Made by a program: the position numbers and the translations under genes. This document shows, one piece after another, positions 63,569-64,000 of a stretch of 64,000 nt of DNA. The notes beneath the pieces were generated by a model. That model was given only the letters and a program-made list of their open reading frames with translations, did no database searches and was not told the DNA's origin. Source of the DNA: Karstenula rhodostoma CBS 690.94 (taxonomy: Eukaryota; Ascomycota; Dothideomycetes; Pleosporales; Didymosphaeriaceae); NCBI GenBank assembly GCA_010093485.1, contig MU001493.1:1453601-1517600 (forward strand), in the 5' to 3' direction. How positions within the stretch are numbered: position 1 is the stretch's first letter; every line of letters starts with the position of its first letter.

Positions 63569-64000
63569 GGCGGGGTCGACTGCGGGAATGCAGAATTCGA
63601 TGGCGATGGTCTCGCAAGGATGCACTTTGCGTCGGGTTGGTCAACCCGTGTCTGCGAGGAATGGCGTGTGTCTATACAATGGCAGGTTCCATGGCTCGAG
63701 CACGTGAGGAAAGGCCAAGCTTCGACCTGGCCTGCGTCTACGGCTGCCTTCTTCGTCGTCCCCGCGGTGCCCTTTGGTCCATTGTCTGCCCAAAGCTGCC
63801 CAAAGTTGCTCCTGGGTACACTCACGGCCTTGCTGCTCTGAAGCGACGCAGCATTGATCCGCCGTGTCTGCTCTCGTCCCGGTCCTCGTCGCCCTAGCGC
63901 CTCCAACACGATCCTACCTCGGCAAGCCGACATCTTGCACTGCACCATCAAGGCTCGACAAGGTTTCTGTGCCTCTGCACGCGAGGTGTCTTGTGGACAT
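63569..64000. other. Upstream region of the Maf gene at the window edge
   Basis: No supported gene. Open frames on both strands are shadows of the Maf exon or G+C-rich chance frames. Confidence 0.5.

Overview
This window looks like nuclear DNA of a filamentous ascomycete (Pezizomycotina, probably a melanised Dothideomycete). Genes carry short introns of about 45-90 bases with GTAAGT-like donors and CTAAC/CTGAC branch points, intergenic gaps are small, and the content is typical: a DUF7730-like protein, a Zn2Cys6 regulator, an OrsD-type zinc-finger protein, scytalone dehydratase, a Stb6-like protein and a GID ubiquitin-ligase subunit. The class is an inference from gene content, not from a search. 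Exon joins were worked out by hand from splice signals, reading frame and family similarity. For most multi-exon genes the joined length is a whole number of codons.

Layout. Bases 1-8979 are an A+T-rich block with no coding capacity. TG is apparently absent and CA is almost absent, as expected from heavy repeat-induced point mutation (RIP). Several tandem arrays can still be read in it. It ends sharply at about 8979, inside the 3' end of a DUF7730-like gene. Bases 9-16 kb hold that gene, a Ser/Thr-rich membrane protein, an NmrA-like reductase, a 28-bp tandem array, and three small inverted-repeat elements, two of them nested. Bases 16-23 kb hold two nutrient transporters on the minus strand: a Dur3-type urea transporter and a concentrative nucleoside transporter. 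Bases 24-30 kb hold a small membrane protein of unresolved structure, a tandem pair of divergent C2H2-like paralogues (one with a tail encoded by an inserted element, one apparently frameshifted), and an alpha/beta hydrolase.

Bases 30-44 kb hold the GID E3 subunit Rmd5/Gid2, divergent from a Stb6-like gene, then a relic of an esterase-like gene, two small unknown ORFs, an OrsD-like regulator, a zinc-type reductase and a ZZ-finger protein. Bases 44-64 kb hold a Zn2Cys6 regulator, a D-amino-acid-oxidase-like flavoenzyme with a C-terminal AKL peroxisome signal on a tiny last exon, a 691-aa conserved unknown, a three-RRM RNA-binding protein, scytalone dehydratase (melanin pathway) with a GC-AG intron and a tandem repeat in its upstream region, a polytopic membrane protein, a pepsin-fold-like membrane protein lacking catalytic aspartates, and a Maf nucleotide pyrophosphatase.

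The genes do not form one pathway cluster. Urea and nucleoside uptake and amino-acid oxidation share a nitrogen-scavenging theme, and GATA-type motifs lie upstream of the urea transporter, but joint control is only an inference. No polyketide synthase lies beside scytalone dehydratase.
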